Assembly (NCBI GenBank): GCA_047618565.1
Contig: JBLHKW010000019.1
Span: 1-42,916 of the forward strand
Length of the DNA: 42,916 nucleotides
Direction of reading: 5' to 3'
Origin: JBLHKW01 sp047618565
GTDB lineage: Bacteria > Planctomycetota > UBA1135 > GCA-002686595
Shown: piece by piece, positions 9,395 through 17,809 of the stretch
Layout of the letters: the number at the start of each line of letters is the position of its first letter
How positions within the stretch are numbered: position 1 is the stretch's first letter
Translations under genes and position numbers: made by a program
Notes under the pieces: model-generated
The model's input: only the letters and a program-made list of their open reading frames with translations
Told to the model about the DNA's origin: nothing
Databases searched by the model: none

Positions 9395-12070
9395 TCACTC
9401 CGGTAGCAGGCGCTCCAGCTCCTTCGTCCAATCGGGCACGATCTCGATCTGCCGTGGACGGCTCGCCTCGGGGGAGCTCAACACGAGGACGCGTTGCCCA
9501 TCGGCCGTGACGTCGTACGTTCGGGAGGTGACTGAGCTGTGTTCCAGCTGGATTGAGAGCAGCTGCACTGGCGGATCGAACTCGAAGTGCTCCCCGAGGC
9601 GGGTCGAGACGACATGCAGCTCGTCATCGTGACGATAGAAGATCTCCCCGTTCCGGGCCCAGAGCGGCTCGACACCTCCGCCGGACGACACCTGCGCTCG
9701 CTCGCCTGTACCCACGTACGACTCGACGTAGATTTCGATGCGACCGGTTTCGGCCGATTGGTACACGACCCAGTTTCCGTCGGGTGAGAAGGAGGGAAGT
9801 TCTTCGTCGCTGCGGCCGTTGCGGATCAGCATCGGCGGCCCGCTACCGTCGAGCCTGCGAGCGTAGAGGTTGGCCCCCGTTCCCTCTTCCGACAATACGT
9901 AAGCGATCGTGTCGCCGTCCGGCGCCACAGCGATGCTGGTGGTGTCGAGCTCCGTCGTTTCATCCCAGATCGGCCGGCCGGACTCGGGATCGCCCACCGT
10001 GATGCGGTGGAGCTCGAAGGGCGGGCGATCGACGACGTAGAAGAGCTCGCGACCGTCGCGCGACCATTTGGGATCGAATTCGGTGTCTTCACCGCTCGTC
10101 AGGCGCGACAGCGTGCCGCGCTCGAACGAATAGGTCCAGAGGTCCTGGCTCTCACCCTGGATCGTGAGTGCCGCCTGCCGGTCGTCGGGTGAGAGGCTGA
10201 CGGTGGTGTAGCGTCGCAACTCCTCCACGGCCGGACTGGCAACTCCGCTGCGGTCCAGCCACGAGAGCTCTCGCAACGGATCGCCGAGCGACGCCGTCAC
10301 GTAGGCCAGTGTACCGCGGCTCGAGACGGTGGCCACTACCAGAGCGTTGGTCTGACTCACCATCAGGTCGTCGAGTACCGCAACCGCGGCGCCCGTCGCA
10401 GTTGCGCTCTGCGCGTCGAACCGAACGGCGTACAAGCGCGTCCCCTTGCAGTACAACAGGTGCCCGGTCGATACGTAACGCCCGAAGAACCCTCCCTCGA
10501 CCACCCAGCGAGTCTCACCGGTCTCGAGATCCAGGACACCGACCCGCGAGCGATCGACGGGGGTCTGGAAAGCGGTGAAGAGGACGTAGCGTCCTCCGGC
10601 GAGAGGCTCGGGCCACCAGTGTCCGAGCTCGCCGTTCGCACGGTCCGGGGTCGTGAGGCGCTCCCGTGCGCCACCGTCGGCCGAGATGCGAAAGAGCCCG
10701 TCGGAATATATCGGAGCGAAGACGATCGTGCCGTCCTCGAGCCACGCAGCACCCCCGGCGCCGCGCGACTCGGCGATGTGGAACGGCCGCCCCCCCTCGG
10801 CGGCGACCCGCATCAGCTCGTTCGATTTCGTGAACCCGATCCAGCGGCCATCGGGCGAGAAGAAGGGCGCCTGACCGTCCTCGGTGCCGGGTATCGGGAT
10901 CGCTAGAGGATCGTCCAGCGCGCGACGGAGAAGAACCTGCCGCCCGTTATCCATCCCGATGAAGACGATGCTGTTTCCATCCGGGGAGAAGGCGAGCAGC
11001 GAATTCTCCTTGGTCACCACTTCCTGGTTCACCGCAACCTGAATGGCGAGACGCATCCGCTGCGAATCCTGATGGGTCTCGTCCACTGCCGGCCCCCCCA
11101 TCGCGCGCCACAGCAGCGCACCGAGCACGGCGCCGATCACCCCCACGACGGCCAGCCGAAGCCCCGACGCCGACCGTCCCGCCTTTTCCTCCTGCGCCGA
11201 CCCCGATGGATCGCTCGACAAGAGCTCGTCGATCTCGAGTCCAACGTCACCGATGTCGCGGATTCTCCTGGCCGGGTCCTTCTCCAGGCAGCGCTTGAGC
11301 AAGCGCGCGGTTTGCGCCGAAACGCGACCGTCCAGCTCCGACCAATCCGGCTCACCCTTCAAGATCGCAGCCGTCACGTCCGAGAAGGTGCCCCCATCAA
11401 ACGCCCGTTTGCCTGTCAGGCACTCGTACAGCACGCACCCGAAGGCCCAGATATCCGTGCGCCGATCGATCGGCTTGCCGCGCGCCTGTTCGGGGCTCAT
11501 GTACGTCGGCGTGCCGAGGATCATGCCGTCCACCGTCATGGCGAAGCTGTCCGACTGTGCGGTCGACGTTCCACTGTTCGATGTCCGCGGGTGCATCGCC
11601 TTCGCGAGTCCGAAGTCCAGGATCTTGACCACGCCGCTGGTCGTGATGCGCACGTTGGCCGGCTTCAGGTCGCGATGCACGACTCCCGCCTCGTGCGCAG
11701 CATCCAGTCCCGTGGCGATCTGCCGGCAAATATCGAGCGCCTCGTCAAACGGCAGCGGCCCACGCGACAGGCGCTCCGACAGGTCCTCCCCGGGCACCAG
11801 CTCCAGCGCGAGGAAGCAGACGTCCCCCTCCTTGTCGACATTGTGAATCCCGGCGACGTTGGGGTGATTGAGCGACGCCAGCGTCTTGGCCTCGCGCTCG
11901 AAGCGCATCAAGCGCTCGCCGTCGTCCGCGAGCTCCTCGGGCAGCACCTTGATCGCGACCTCGCGATCGAGCCGCGTGTCGCGCGCCCGGTAGACCTCCC
12001 CCATGCCTCCCGCCCCGAGGGGACCGAGGATCTCGTAGAAGGAAAGGGACTGGCCTGTGGAGAGGGGCAT
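9395..12070 (-). CDS. Receptor Ser/Thr protein kinase with WD40-like (PD40) sensor, copy 1
   Basis: An 891-residue Hanks-type kinase with cytoplasmic catalytic domain, one membrane span and a large beta-propeller-like external region. The kinase domain fills residues ~10-285: glycine loop GAGGMGEVY, Lys41, HRDLKPANV (Asp134), DFG at 152-154, and TPTYMSPEQARG. The span is at about 303-322. Beyond it come several SPDG/SRDG-type PD40 repeats (SPDGRWIGF, SPDGNWVVY), ending DWTKELERLLPE. All catalytic residues are present, so it should be active. It starts 11 bases after the stop of kinase copy 2, so the two are probably one transcript. Residues 1-224 differ from copy 2 at only nine positions, whereas the rest is strongly diverged. 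The ligand and targets are unknown. Confidence 0.93.
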   Translation of the reverse strand: MPLSTGQSLSFYEILGPLGAGGMGEVYRARDTRLDREVAIKVLPEELADDGERLMRFEREAKTLASLNHPNVAGIHNVDKEGDVCFLALELVPGEDLSERLSRGPLPFDEALDICRQIATGLDAAHEAGVVHRDLKPANVRITTSGVVKILDFGLAKAMHPRTSNSGTSTAQSDSFAMTVDGMILGTPTYMSPEQARGKPIDRRTDIWAFGCVLYECLTGKRAFDGGTFSDVTAAILKGEPDWSELDGRVSAQTARLLKRCLEKDPARRIRDIGDVGLEIDELLSSDPSGSAQEEKAGRSASGLRLAVVGVIGAVLGALLWRAMGGPAVDETHQDSQRMRLAIQVAVNQEVVTKENSLLAFSPDGNSIVFIGMDNGRQVLLRRALDDPLAIPIPGTEDGQAPFFSPDGRWIGFTKSNELMRVAAEGGRPFHIAESRGAGGAAWLEDGTIVFAPIYSDGLFRISADGGARERLTTPDRANGELGHWWPEPLAGGRYVLFTAFQTPVDRSRVGVLDLETGETRWVVEGGFFGRYVSTGHLLYCKGTRLYAVRFDAQSATATGAAVAVLDDLMVSQTNALVVATVSSRGTLAYVTASLGDPLRELSWLDRSGVASPAVEELRRYTTVSLSPDDRQAALTIQGESQDLWTYSFERGTLSRLTSGEDTEFDPKWSRDGRELFYVVDRPPFELHRITVGDPESGRPIWDETTELDTTSIAVAPDGDTIAYVLSEEGTGANLYARRLDGSGPPMLIRNGRSDEELPSFSPDGNWVVYQSAETGRIEIYVESYVGTGERAQVSSGGGVEPLWARNGEIFYRHDDELHVVSTRLGEHFEFDPPVQLLSIQLEHSSVTSRTYDVTADGQRVLVLSSPEASRPRQIEIVPDWTKELERLLPE

Positions 12071-12081
12071 GAGCCTGAAAG

Positions 12082-14748
12082 CTAGCGGATGCCTAGCATC
12101 GCGAATCCGTCCAGGACAACCTCGATCTCGGCGCGCGTCGGCTCGTCGAGCAGGCCGATGATCATTCTGTTGCCCTCGGCGTTGATCGCAAAATCGCCCG
12201 TGTAGCGCTCTTTCAAGTCTTCGGAAAAGCCGTCTCTTACGAACGGAACCGGCCGACCTGCGCGCAGCAGCTCGTCTTTAAACGAGATGTCCGCGAGCAC
12301 GACCTGCGTGCCGTCGTTAAACGCGAGCTGCGCGCCGCCGGTCGCCCAGGAAGGGGAGTCGCCCCCGCCGCGGGAGACCTTGACGGGGCCGCTCTCACCA
12401 GAGAGCGGCACGACATACACATGGGTTGTACCGGACACGTCCGAAGTGTAGGCCATGAACCTACCGTCGGGCGAGAGAGTGGGATTTTCATCGTTGCCCG
12501 GTGTCGCGACGAGCGTTTCCAGCTCTCCGCTCTCCAGGTCGACGAGCACGATGTCCTCGCCGGCGCTGCCTCCGGAAATCGTCACGAGCAGCGCCTTGCC
12601 GTCCAGTGTGAGCCCGCCGAGGTCCAGGTCGACTTCGCGCGTGTAGAGCGGCTTCGCTGCTCGTGCACCCGTCGAATCCGCCTCGAAGATGTCGTACGAG
12701 CCGTTCAGCAGCGACTTGTACAGTACGCGGTCGCCATTGGGGCTCCACTTGGGGAAGATGTTGACCGACTCAGTCGTGATGCGCGTCTCGGTACCGTCTT
12801 CCAGGTCATGAACGAAGATATCTCTGTCGCCCGCGACCATGCGCACGATCGCCAGGGAGCCATCGGGAGACAGCGCCGGATCCCCCAGCGTCTGCGTGGG
12901 TAGCGGGATCGCCTCAAGCTCGCCTGACGAGTCCAGCCAGAACCAACTGCGCGGTGTAAACGTCATGTCGTTGCTTCGCTTCACGTACGCCATCACACCG
13001 CTCGTCGATATCGAAACGAAGCGCTGCGAGCTCCCCTGCGAATCGAGCGGCGCCAGCTCATCGAAGACCGTTCTCGGCGGCCCCGTGATCATCCCGCTCA
13101 GCGCATCGAACGGCGCCAGTTCGTACACGCCCGCGCGGAAGTAGAGTAAATGTCCCGTTGCGAGCGGTATCGGTTGCGCGCCGTCGGTGACGAATCGCGA
13201 TGGGCCGCTGGGCGAGTCGAGCAACTCGATGCGCGCCTTGTTAAGCGTGCCGGCCGTGGTGTAAACCGTATAGAGAAGCGCTTGACCGTCCGGCATGGGG
13301 GTGGGCCAGAAGTGACCGATCTCCCCCGACTCTGGATCGAGCGTCGTCAGCTCTTCGACCGCGCCACCCTCGGCTCGCGTTTGCACGAGTCCGGAGGTCC
13401 AGGTGGGCGTATACACGATCGTGCCGTCGGCCCTCCACGCAGCTCCCGGGTTGTTCGTGATGTCGCCTATCTCGACCGGAGTGCCGCCGGAGACGGCGAC
13501 CTTCTTCAGCTTGTTGCCGGCGTAGAAGCCCAGGAAGCGGCCGTCCGGAGAGACGAACGGCGCACTCGCTCCCTCCGTGCCCGGAAGCGCGCGCGGCTCG
13601 TCCGCGTCGAGCTCGCGGACCCAAAGGCGCTCCACATTGCCCTCGCTCGCGATGTAAGCGACGTAACTTCCGTCGGGTGCCACGACCGGGCTGTGAACGA
13701 TTGCGGAGCCCTCGCTTGGGTGCCGGATCGTGAATCGCACCTGACGATTCGGTGCGGCTTCCTCCGACTCGCTCAAGAGGCTCGCCCCCGCCAGACCGAC
13801 GGCGGCGATTGCGATCGCCCAGGGGAGCCACGCCTGTCGACGAGCTATTGTGGGCTGTGGCCGCAAGCCCTCCGATACGTGATCCTCGAAGAGAGGCTGC
13901 GGTTCGGCGAGCCGGACACGCGCCTCGCCGATGTCACGCAGCCGCGTCCGGGGATCCTTGTCGAGGCAGCGCGCGAGGAGCGCGCGCAAGTGCACCGGCG
14001 TGTCCGTGGGCAGGCCGTTCCAATCAGGCTCCTCGCTCACGATCGCGGCGAGGACGTCGGTCATGGACTCACCTCCGAACGCGCGCTTCCCCGTCAGGCA
14101 CTCGTACAGCACGCACCCGAAGGCCCAGATATCCGTGCGCCGATCGATGGGCTTGCCGCGCGCCTGTTCGGGGCTCATGTACGTCGGAGTGCCGAGGATC
14201 GTGCCATCCACCGTCATGGCGAAGCTGTCAGATTGCGCGGTCGACGTTCCACTGGTCGACGTCCGCGGATGCATCGCCTTCGCGAGTCCGAAGTCCAGGA
14301 TCTTGACCACGCCGCCGGTCGTGATGCGCACGTTGGCCGGCTTCAGGTCGCGATGCACGACGCCCGCCTCGTGCGCAGCATCCAGTCCCGTGGCGATCTG
14401 CTGGCAAACATCGAGCGCCTCGTCAAACGGCAGCGGCCCGCGCGACAGGCGCTCCGACAGGTCCTCCCCGGGCACCAGCTCCAGCGCGAGGAAGCAGACG
14501 TCTCCCTCCTTGTCGACATTGTGAATCCCGGCGACGTTGGGGTGATTGAGCGACGCCAGCGTCTTGGCCTCGCGCTCGAAGCGCATCAAGCGCTCGTCGT
14601 CGTCCGCGAGCTCCTCGGGCAGCACCTTGATCGCGACCTCGCGCTCGAGCCGCGTGTCGCGCGCCCGGTAGACCTCCCCCATGCCTCCCGCCCCGAGGGG
14701 ACCGAGGATTTTATAGAAAGAGAGGGATTGGCCGGTGGTAAGGGGCAT
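12082..14748 (-). CDS. Receptor Ser/Thr protein kinase with WD40-like (PD40) sensor, copy 2
   Basis: An 888-residue kinase of the same build as its downstream neighbour: intact kinase domain (GAGGMGEVY, Lys41, HRDLKPANV, DFG, SPEQ), one membrane span at about 307-325, then an external region of PD40-type repeats (SPDGRFLGF, SPNGDRVLY, SPDGRFMAY). I take ATG 14748 as start because MPLTTGQSLSFY aligns exactly with the start of copy 1. The frame is open 24 codons further, to a TTG at 14820, but that part has no counterpart. Only the first 224 residues match copy 1 closely. The regulatory tail of the kinase domain, the span and the sensor are different in sequence, so the two should respond to different signals while using the same catalytic module. 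It is the promoter-proximal gene of the pair. Confidence 0.92.
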   Translation of the reverse strand: MPLTTGQSLSFYKILGPLGAGGMGEVYRARDTRLEREVAIKVLPEELADDDERLMRFEREAKTLASLNHPNVAGIHNVDKEGDVCFLALELVPGEDLSERLSRGPLPFDEALDVCQQIATGLDAAHEAGVVHRDLKPANVRITTGGVVKILDFGLAKAMHPRTSTSGTSTAQSDSFAMTVDGTILGTPTYMSPEQARGKPIDRRTDIWAFGCVLYECLTGKRAFGGESMTDVLAAIVSEEPDWNGLPTDTPVHLRALLARCLDKDPRTRLRDIGEARVRLAEPQPLFEDHVSEGLRPQPTIARRQAWLPWAIAIAAVGLAGASLLSESEEAAPNRQVRFTIRHPSEGSAIVHSPVVAPDGSYVAYIASEGNVERLWVRELDADEPRALPGTEGASAPFVSPDGRFLGFYAGNKLKKVAVSGGTPVEIGDITNNPGAAWRADGTIVYTPTWTSGLVQTRAEGGAVEELTTLDPESGEIGHFWPTPMPDGQALLYTVYTTAGTLNKARIELLDSPSGPSRFVTDGAQPIPLATGHLLYFRAGVYELAPFDALSGMITGPPRTVFDELAPLDSQGSSQRFVSISTSGVMAYVKRSNDMTFTPRSWFWLDSSGELEAIPLPTQTLGDPALSPDGSLAIVRMVAGDRDIFVHDLEDGTETRITTESVNIFPKWSPNGDRVLYKSLLNGSYDIFEADSTGARAAKPLYTREVDLDLGGLTLDGKALLVTISGGSAGEDIVLVDLESGELETLVATPGNDENPTLSPDGRFMAYTSDVSGTTHVYVVPLSGESGPVKVSRGGGDSPSWATGGAQLAFNDGTQVVLADISFKDELLRAGRPVPFVRDGFSEDLKERYTGDFAINAEGNRMIIGLLDEPTRAEIEVVLDGFAMLGIR

Positions 14749-14762
14749 GGAAAATTCAGGGC

Positions 14763-14939
14763 CTATTCTGGGGGACCGTTGCTCTCCTCGGGCCAGGTCG
14801 ACTGCACGCGCAACTCGCAACCGAACTCCGAGCCGCCGATGCCCTTGAAGGTCAAGATGCGGCCGCGGATAGGAACCCTGGGCCCAGCCGTGTCAGCGAG
14901 ACTGAGCAGGATTGTGGCCAGAAGCAGCGCCCCGGGCAA
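14763..14939 (-). CDS. Small secreted-type ORF before kinase 2 (possibly 5'-truncated)
   Basis: A 58-codon frame from TTG 14939 to TAG 14763-14765 encodes a hydrophobic start (LPGALLLATILLSLADTAG) that looks like the core of a signal peptide, then about 38 residues with one Cys. The stop is 14 bases before the kinase 2 start. Upstream the frame runs straight into repeat copy 2, whose edge is 7 bases away, so the true 5' end may have been lost when the element inserted. Function is not recognised. A chance open frame is possible. Confidence 0.35.
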   Translation of the reverse strand: MPGALLLATILLSLADTAGPRVPIRGRILTFKGIGGSEFGCELRVQSTWPEESNGPPE

Positions 14940-14946
14940 TCCGTGA

Positions 14947-15056
14947 CGGGGAAATACGGAGCCCGGGCAATCTCCACCACATGGCCCTAGCCGGCTAGCA
15001 AGCTAATGCCGCCCTCTGCCATGTGGTGGAGATTGCCCGGGCTCCGTATTTCCCCG
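14947..15056. repeat. 110-bp palindromic REP/REPIN-like element, copy 2 (inverted)
   Basis: Arms of 39 bases (14947-14985 and 15018-15056) are perfect inverted repeats around a 32-base loop. The copy is in the opposite orientation to copy 1: the reverse complement of its loop shares TAGCTTGCT-GCCGGCTAGG with copy 1. In the outer stem copy 1 has GGAGATACGG and copy 2 GGAAATACGG, and the facing arm changes to match (CCGTATCTCC to CCGTATTTCC), so pairing is kept. It contains the stop codon and last ~18 codons of the gamma-glutamyltransferase gene. Confidence 0.9.
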
Positions 15057-16859
15057 AGCCGGAATGCTGCTGTCGCCTTCGAGGCCACCCCGCCCGCCGC
15101 GGCGCGGATCGCTGACTGCGATGGGCTGGCCGTCGGGTCCGATCCAGATGGCCTGGATGGAGCCGAAGCTAGCCCCCTCCTCAACCTCGAGCGCGTGCCC
15201 GTGCTCAGCCTCCAGGATCTCCAGCATGTCGGCGGGCCAGCCCTCCTCGAAGGCCGTGACCGCCGGGCGCCACTGCTGGTGGAGGCGCGGTGCTGCCACG
15301 GCGTCCATCAGGCTCTGGCCGTAGACCAGCACGCGCAACAGGGTCTGGGCCACGGCGGTGATGATGCGCGGACCGCCCGGGGCGCCGAGGACCATCGTGG
15401 TGCGCTGCCCACCGGCGCGGACGACCGTGGGCGTCATCGACGAAAGGGGGCGCTTGCCCGGGAGCAACTGATTGGCTTCACCGCCCACCAAGCCGAACTG
15501 GTTCGGGGTGCCCGGGGATATCGAGAAGTCATCGAGTTCGTTGTTCAGCAGGAAGCCGGCGCCGGGTACGAGAATCCCGCTGCCGAAGGCGGCGTTCAGG
15601 GTCGTCGTCAGGCTGACCGCATTGCCGTCTCGATCGATGACCGAGAGGTGCGTTGTTTCTGTGCTCTCGATCGAGGGGGACGGGCCGAGGGGAGCGACAT
15701 CCAGGTCGGCCGTCTCCCCGATACCGATGCGGTACTGCGCGATGCTTCCCGCGGAGAGCAGGTCGTCGACCGGCACCGTGTGGAATGCCGGATCCCCGAG
15801 GTGCTGGGCACGGTTCACGAAGGCGATGCGCATGGCCTCGATCCACCAGTGCGCCGCGCGCGCGGACAGGCCGACCGAGGAGCTCGCGCCGTCGAGGGCA
15901 AGTTCGGCCTGCTCGAGCGTCGCGTCCCGCTCTGCCTCCAGGGGGAAACCATCCAGGATCGACAGGATCTGGAGCAGGGCGATGCCTCCGGAACTGGGCG
16001 GCCCCATGCTGATGATCTGGGAACCGCGCATCCAACCGACGACCGGAGCTGGAAAGCGCACGGTGTACGCTTCGAGGTCGGCGTGATCCATCCCGCGCCC
16101 GCGGGTCGGGAGGCCGCAACGCTCGTCCGCGGCCGTCAGCGCGGCCAGGATGTCGTCCGCGACCTTCCCGCGGTAGAAACCACTGGCGCCGCTACGCGCG
16201 AACAGGGCGAGCGTGGCGGCCAGATCTGGCTGCCTCAGGACCTCGCCCTCGGAGAGCGGGATGCCGCCCGGGTAGTAACGCTGGCTGGCCGCAGGGTCGC
16301 GCTCCAGGCGCTCCCGGATGGACGATCTGCGCAAATCGTCCGCCAGCCAACCGTCGACCTCGAAGCCGAGGTTGGCCAGGGCGATGGCACGCGCGCAGAG
16401 CTTGGAGAAGCGGATGTTGCCCGAGCCAAAGCGCTCGTAGAGCTCGAACAGGCCGGCCGGGGTGCCGGGCACTCCGACGGCGAGCGGAGTGGACAGCGAG
16501 CGGTCCGCAACGACCTCGCCGGCCTCGTCCATGTAGAGGTCCGCGCCGATACCGTGCGGCGTGACCTCCCGGAAATCGAGCGTGGCAGCCTGGCCTTCGT
16601 GCGGCACCCAGAGCGCGAACCCGCCGCCGCCGAGGTTTCCGGCCTTCGGATAGACGACGGCCAGGGTCAACGCCATCGCGACCGCGGCGTCGGCCGCGTT
16701 GCCACCCGCCTCCAGGACACGCACGCCCTCCGCCGTGGCCAGGCGATGCTCGGAGACGACTGCCCCGCGCGTGGGCGTGGGCCAGGTACGCGCCTCCTCG
16801 AACGGGGAGACCGAGGAGCACGAGGCGATCGCGAGACCGCAGACGACCGAAAGACGCAC
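15003..16859 (-). CDS. ggt: Gamma-glutamyltransferase (putative lipoprotein)
   Basis: An N-terminal-nucleophile enzyme that transfers or hydrolyses gamma-glutamyl groups, as of glutathione. It is made as one chain that cleaves itself before a threonine. Here that residue is the first Thr of ETTHLSV (about Thr402), followed by the family motifs FLLNNELDDFS and PLSSMTPTVV and the GG loop GAPGGPRI. The N-terminus has a short lipobox ending IASC (Cys14), so the enzyme is probably membrane-anchored outside the cytoplasm. Start is GTG 16857-16859, 15 bases after the NIL-gene stop, making it last in the operon. At 618 residues it is somewhat long: after the family C-terminus (SDPRRGG) the frame continues into palindromic repeat copy 2, which supplies the final residues GNTEPGQSPPHGRGRH and the TAG stop. 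Confidence 0.93.
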   Translation of the reverse strand: MRLSVVCGLAIASCSSVSPFEEARTWPTPTRGAVVSEHRLATAEGVRVLEAGGNAADAAVAMALTLAVVYPKAGNLGGGGFALWVPHEGQAATLDFREVTPHGIGADLYMDEAGEVVADRSLSTPLAVGVPGTPAGLFELYERFGSGNIRFSKLCARAIALANLGFEVDGWLADDLRRSSIRERLERDPAASQRYYPGGIPLSEGEVLRQPDLAATLALFARSGASGFYRGKVADDILAALTAADERCGLPTRGRGMDHADLEAYTVRFPAPVVGWMRGSQIISMGPPSSGGIALLQILSILDGFPLEAERDATLEQAELALDGASSSVGLSARAAHWWIEAMRIAFVNRAQHLGDPAFHTVPVDDLLSAGSIAQYRIGIGETADLDVAPLGPSPSIESTETTHLSVIDRDGNAVSLTTTLNAAFGSGILVPGAGFLLNNELDDFSISPGTPNQFGLVGGEANQLLPGKRPLSSMTPTVVRAGGQRTTMVLGAPGGPRIITAVAQTLLRVLVYGQSLMDAVAAPRLHQQWRPAVTAFEEGWPADMLEILEAEHGHALEVEEGASFGSIQAIWIGPDGQPIAVSDPRRGGRGGLEGDSSIPARGNTEPGQSPPHGRGRH

Positions 16860-16874
16860 GGGTTTCGGGATCGG

Positions 16875-17135
16875 TCAGACGCTCGGGATCTCGTCCCCGT
16901 CCGCGATCTCCTCAACCTTGACACCGCGTTCACGCAGGTATTCGACCGAGGCCTCGATCTGGTCCGCGGCCCCCTCGATCTCGACCGCCACGAGCGCCAT
17001 GGTCTCGGTGATGCTGGCGGCACGGATGTTCGGCACGACCTGGAACTTCTCACCCAGCGTGTGCGTGATGATCGGTTCGGAGATCAGGTCCTGTGGAAAC
17101 GTGCAGAAGAACTTGCGCGGAATCGGGTCGCTCAT
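16875..17135 (-). CDS. Stand-alone NIL-domain protein
   Basis: An 86-residue soluble protein consisting almost entirely of one NIL domain, the small ferredoxin-like fold best known as the C-terminal ligand-sensing domain of the methionine importer ATPase MetN. Visible features are RKFFCTFPQDLISEP, then NIRAASITETMALVAVEIEG and a final helix with YLRERGVKVEEI. ATG 17135 is preferred to the longer frame starting at 17246, because it overlaps the upstream stop as TGATG and begins right at the domain. No MetN or other ABC component is nearby. In this operon it may bind an amino acid or sulfur compound released by the neighbouring GGT; that is inference. Confidence 0.82.
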   Translation of the reverse strand: MSDPIPRKFFCTFPQDLISEPIITHTLGEKFQVVPNIRAASITETMALVAVEIEGAADQIEASVEYLRERGVKVEEIADGDEIPSV

Positions 17136-17809
17136 CAGTGGATCGGTGGGCCCTCCAGCCCAGTTTTGCTCGTGACGGTGGCGCGCACCGCGAGCAGGAG
17201 CGTGCATCCCAACACAAAGCAGAGCGGTCCTGCAAGCCCACCCCACGGTGAGCGCAGCTCAGGGCCTATCGAGGCACTTCCAACGCTGTCGTAGACAAAA
17301 GGATGTCGCATCCAGTCGACCCCGGCGCTCTCCGCGGTCAAGGAAAGGGGCGAGAGGTCCAGCAGGATCGCACCCACCGCGGGCGGCCATGGCGCGCCGC
17401 GCAACAGGCAGCCCGCGGGCGCCACCCAGGTCAGCAGTACGCCCGCCAGCAGGCAGGCTGCCACCGCCGTGACCGGACTTCGGAATCCGCGCCCGACCGC
17501 AGCCCCCAGCAGGCCCAGGCCCGAGAGCGCGCCGACCGTCGACCCGAACGCGGCAGCGGCGGGCCGCGGCAATGCGAGCCAGCAGAGCACGACCCAGATC
17601 GCGACGAGTGCCAGCGCGCTGGAGCGACGCCGAGCCGAGCTCCCGATGTACAACGCACCCGTCGGCGCGGCCAGCAACGTCAACCAGGCCAGCAGAGCGA
17701 GCGAGTCCCTGGCCTGGATCGCCAGGGGCGCCGCGAGCACGCAACCCAGCGCGATCACCGTCGTGCCAGCGCTCACTCCGGAGCCGGTCGGAGCCGCGGA
17801 CGCGCTCAC
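17135..17809 (-). CDS. Multi-pass membrane protein of unknown function
   Basis: A 224-residue hydrophobic protein with about five or six likely membrane spans (for example VIALGCVLAAPLAIQ, LALVAIWVVLCWLALP, VTAVAACLLAGVLLTWV and a last one ending CFVLGCTLLLAV) and one longer loop before the final span. No family is recognised. It starts with GTG 17807-17809 overlapping the preceding stop as GTGA, and its own stop overlaps the NIL start as TGATG. Translation is therefore likely coupled on both sides, which ties it to the glycosyl hydrolase and symporter. A role in the same uptake or processing pathway is inferred only from this context. Confidence 0.75.
   Translation of the reverse strand: MSASAAPTGSGVSAGTTVIALGCVLAAPLAIQARDSLALLAWLTLLAAPTGALYIGSSARRRSSALALVAIWVVLCWLALPRPAAAAFGSTVGALSGLGLLGAAVGRGFRSPVTAVAACLLAGVLLTWVAPAGCLLRGAPWPPAVGAILLDLSPLSLTAESAGVDWMRHPFVYDSVGSASIGPELRSPWGGLAGPLCFVLGCTLLLAVRATVTSKTGLEGPPIH

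Noticed and set aside
13150..14946. A 598-codon plus-strand open frame over kinase 2
   Set aside because: Shadow of the kinase gene; its similarity to the plus-strand frame over kinase 1 comes from the duplicated kinase domain.
15006..17294. A 762-codon plus-strand open frame across the GGT and NIL genes
   Set aside because: Antisense shadow of well-supported genes, without any motif; it even begins in the palindromic repeat.
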